From positions 1-7,117 of the forward strand of contig JAAZGT010000279.1 of NCBI GenBank assembly GCA_012511095.1: a stretch of 7,117 bases of DNA. Direction: 5' to 3'. Each line of letters begins with the position of its first letter. Position 1 is the stretch's first letter. The position numbers and the translations under genes were made by a program. This document shows, in pieces, positions 5,495 to 7,117 of the stretch. The notes under the pieces are model-generated. The model was not told where the DNA came from. It worked only from the letters and a program-made list of their open reading frames with translations, and made no database searches. The stretch is from Alcaligenaceae bacterium. Lineage in GTDB: Bacteria > Pseudomonadota > Gammaproteobacteria > Burkholderiales > Burkholderiaceae_B.

Positions 5495-6250
5495 TTAAGC
5501 CTTTCTACTGACATTTAAAGCGGAGAAAGATTGTGCAACCGGCATGATTTCAATGGAGTTGATGTTGACATGCTCGGGTTGAGAGGCAATCCATGACACC
5601 ACATTGGCAATGTCTTCAGGCCTAATAAAATCAACATTGTCATAGAGGGCTTTGACTTTGGCTTCATCGCCCGTAAAGCGGACATAGGAAAACTCGGTAT
5701 CACCGCACAGGCCTGGCTCAATATTGCTGACACGGACATTCGTCCCCGCTAAGTCAGCGCGCAGATTAAGACTAAATTGGCGTACAAATGCCTTGGTACC
5801 ACCATAGACATTACCGCCAGGATAAGGCCAGTTACCTGCAATGGAGCCCATATTAATAATCATGCCGTGGTTGCGCTCAACCATGCCTGGCAAAATATGG
5901 TGGGTCACATGAAGTAAGCCCTTAATATTGGTGTCGACCATTTGCTCCCAATCATCTATCTTAGCGTTTTGGGCATTAGCTAAGCCCTTTGCTAGGCCGG
6001 CATTATTAACTAAGACATCAATGGCTTTAAGCTCAACTGGTAGTCCATTAATGGCTTTAGCGATAGCCTCTTTGCATTGTATATCAAAGGCCAAAGGGTA
6101 AAACTTATCACCTAAGGTATCGCGCATATTTTGTAGGCGCTCGGCGCGGCGACCGCAACCGATGACAGTATGGCCTTCGGCAATTAGCTTTTCACTGATG
6201 GATTTACCAAAACCAGCCGTTGCACCGGTTACGAAGAATATTTTTGTCAT
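5495..6250 (-). CDS. ydfG: YdfG-type NADP-dependent SDR (3-hydroxy acid dehydrogenase / malonic semialdehyde reductase)
   Basis: This 251-residue classical short-chain dehydrogenase is very close to E. coli YdfG along its whole length. E. coli YdfG oxidises L-allo-threonine, L-serine and related 3-hydroxy acids with NADP+, and reduces malonic semialdehyde and 3-hydroxypropionate-pathway aldehydes. Visible features are the Rossmann motif TGATAGFG (8-15), GRR (33-35) after the second strand, which fits NADP preference, NNAG (82-85), and the catalytic Ser136, Tyr149 and Lys153. YdfG signatures include LPGMVERNHG (120-129), WPYPGGNVYG (141-150), TKAFVRQFSLNLR (152-164), IEPGL (177-181) and HVNINSIEIMPVAQS (227-241). 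The loop after EPGL reads CGDTEFS where E. coli has VGGTEFS. The ATG is the first start after an in-frame stop; only a weak GAG-like SD precedes it. The gene is divergent from the 3-hydroxybutyrate dehydrogenase gene and convergent with aspS. Confidence 0.92.
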   Translation of the reverse strand: MTKIFFVTGATAGFGKSISEKLIAEGHTVIGCGRRAERLQNMRDTLGDKFYPLAFDIQCKEAIAKAINGLPVELKAIDVLVNNAGLAKGLANAQNAKIDDWEQMVDTNIKGLLHVTHHILPGMVERNHGMIINMGSIAGNWPYPGGNVYGGTKAFVRQFSLNLRADLAGTNVRVSNIEPGLCGDTEFSYVRFTGDEAKVKALYDNVDFIRPEDIANVVSWIASQPEHVNINSIEIMPVAQSFSALNVSRKA

Positions 6251-6336
6251 ATCAACTCATTATGTAGTGGTGGGTTAGACTAATAACATAGCTAAAGATT
6301 TATTTTATTGTGGCACATTCAAGTTATGATAATAAA

Positions 6337-6364
6337 TTGATAACAGTACTAAGATAGTTACATT
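6337..6364 (+). promoter_or_regulatory. weak promoter candidate in the divergent ydfG-bdhA intergenic region
   Basis: TTGATA (6337-6342) and TACATT (6359-6364), with a 16-bp spacer, could drive the 3-hydroxybutyrate dehydrogenase gene. An alternative -10-like GATAAT is at 6396-6401. The 181-bp region (6251-6431) is very AT-rich, so such matches are common by chance. No convincing promoter for the minus-strand gene stood out. Confidence 0.2.
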
Positions 6365-6420
6365 AACTCTTTTTTAGCTTGTTTTTATTCTAATAGATAA
6401 TATTTTTAATAACTTATAGT

Positions 6421-6424
6421 GAGG
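6421..6424 (+). promoter_or_regulatory. ribosome binding site of the 3-hydroxybutyrate dehydrogenase gene
   Basis: GAGG lies 7 bases before ATG 6432. An ATG at 6425 is closer to the SD but is out of frame, so 6432 is the start. Confidence 0.65.
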
Positions 6425-6431
6425 ATGTTGG

Positions 6432-7117
6432 ATGGTAAAGGCTAATTACTCTTTAGATGGTCAGGTGGCTTTAATTACTGGCTCTGGTAGTGGTTTAGGT
6501 CGTGATATGGCGCTTAAGTTCGCTGCAGCGGGTGCAGCAGTTGGTGTGGCTGACTTAAATTTAGAAGCGGCGACTCAGGTGGTAGAAGAAATTAAAGCGG
6601 CAGGTGGTCGTGCTTTGGCTATTGCGATGGATGTCACTAACGAGGAGCAAGTTAATCAAGGGGTTGAGGCTTTGGTTGAGGCTTTTGGTGCTGTTGATGT
6701 CTTGATTTCTAATGCAGGGATTCAGATTATTGAGTCAATTGATAAGTTCGACTATGCACAGTGGAAAAAAATGCTTGCGATTCATTTAGATGGCGCATTT
6801 TTGACAACTAAGGCAGTGTTACAGCATATGTACAAAGATAATCGCGGTGGTACCGTGATTTATATGGGCTCAGCGCATTCACACGAGGCCTCTGTATTAA
6901 AGGCTCCTTATGTTACTGCTAAACATGGTATTTTAGGTTTAAACCGTGTCTTAGCCAAAGAGGGCGCGGCGCATAATGTACGCTCACATGTGATTTGTCC
7001 TGGCTTTGTATTAACGCCTTTAGTAGAAAATCAAATTCCAGAGCAAGCTAAGGAGTTAGGTATTAGCGAGGAGGATGTCGTCAAAGATGTCATGCTAAGA
7101 AACACGGTAAATCATGA
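6432..7117 (+). CDS. bdhA: 3-hydroxybutyrate dehydrogenase (partial, runs off the right edge)
   Basis: This NAD-dependent SDR interconverts D-3-hydroxybutyrate and acetoacetate, normally in polyhydroxybutyrate or ketone-body use. The window holds 228 residues; family members are about 255-265, so roughly 30 C-terminal residues lie beyond the edge. Visible are TGSGSGLG (16-23), Asp41 at the end of the second strand, which favours NAD over NADP, SNAGIQ (93-98), the catalytic Ser147, Tyr160 and Lys164, and the family signatures YMGSAHSHEAS (144-154), LKAPYVTAKHG (156-166) and VICPGFVLTPLVENQIPEQA (187-206). No frameshift is present. Its upstream neighbour ydfG is a divergent SDR of a different subfamily, so the pair is not a tandem duplication. 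No polymer-synthesis gene is in the window, so the pathway is inferred from the family. Confidence 0.95.
   Translation, partial: MVKANYSLDGQVALITGSGSGLGRDMALKFAAAGAAVGVADLNLEAATQVVEEIKAAGGRALAIAMDVTNEEQVNQGVEALVEAFGAVDVLISNAGIQIIESIDKFDYAQWKKMLAIHLDGAFLTTKAVLQHMYKDNRGGTVIYMGSAHSHEASVLKAPYVTAKHGILGLNRVLAKEGAAHNVRSHVICPGFVLTPLVENQIPEQAKELGISEEDVVKDVMLRNTVNH

Noticed and set aside
5515..5739. A 74-codon minus-strand open frame inside ydfG in another frame.
   Set aside because: It lies fully within a well-matched SDR gene and has no independent SD or family resemblance; it is an overlapping-frame shadow.

Overview
The window looks like ordinary chromosome from a low-GC betaproteobacterium, most likely a Burkholderiales/Alcaligenaceae member of the Oligella, Pelistega or Paenalcaligenes type. 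This placement is inference from remembered families. The AspRS has the betaproteobacterial sequence style around residues 105-135 (NPSVTPPFQLDDDNLSET), and an FmdB-type zinc ribbon gene sits directly upstream of it. There is also a TlpA-like protein with an Lgt-like membrane half, a PF07399-type antiporter and a 3-hydroxybutyrate dehydrogenase, all familiar in that order. Leu codons are mostly TTA and intergenic DNA is very AT-rich.

Layout, left to right. Positions 89-874 (+) encode a membrane-anchored TlpA-like thiol-disulfide protein with a degenerate Lgt-like N-terminus. Positions 871-1146 (-) encode a solitary AbrB/MazE-type DNA-binding protein that converges on it, the two sharing a TTAA stop overlap. 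A 261-bp AT-rich divergent intergenic region with a composite inverted repeat follows. Then comes an unrecognised 119-residue protein (1408-1767, +, GTG start, strong SD) with its own terminator. A putative Na+/H+ antiporter (1960-3249, +) has an inverted repeat over its candidate -10 box and its own terminator. Next are a short FmdB-type zinc ribbon protein (3344-3562, +) and aspS (3633-5432, +), probably co-transcribed and closed by a hairpin terminator that may act in both directions. A YdfG-type SDR (5495-6250, -) is divergent from a 3-hydroxybutyrate dehydrogenase (6432 to the window end, +, 3' truncated).

There is little functional linkage between neighbours. The genes look like four or five short independent transcription units: redox/thiol maintenance, an orphan regulator, an unknown protein, ion homeostasis, translation, and two SDR enzymes acting on 3-hydroxy acids. 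The AspRS carries His31 and Gly82, the residues associated with the non-discriminating form, which predicts tRNA-dependent asparagine synthesis through GatCAB in this organism.

I found no CRISPR array, tRNA or rRNA gene, insertion sequence, phage module or recognisable defence system. The least explained stretch is 871-1834: the orphan AbrB-like gene, the inverted repeat, and the unknown 119-residue gene. No clear undescribed system is visible.
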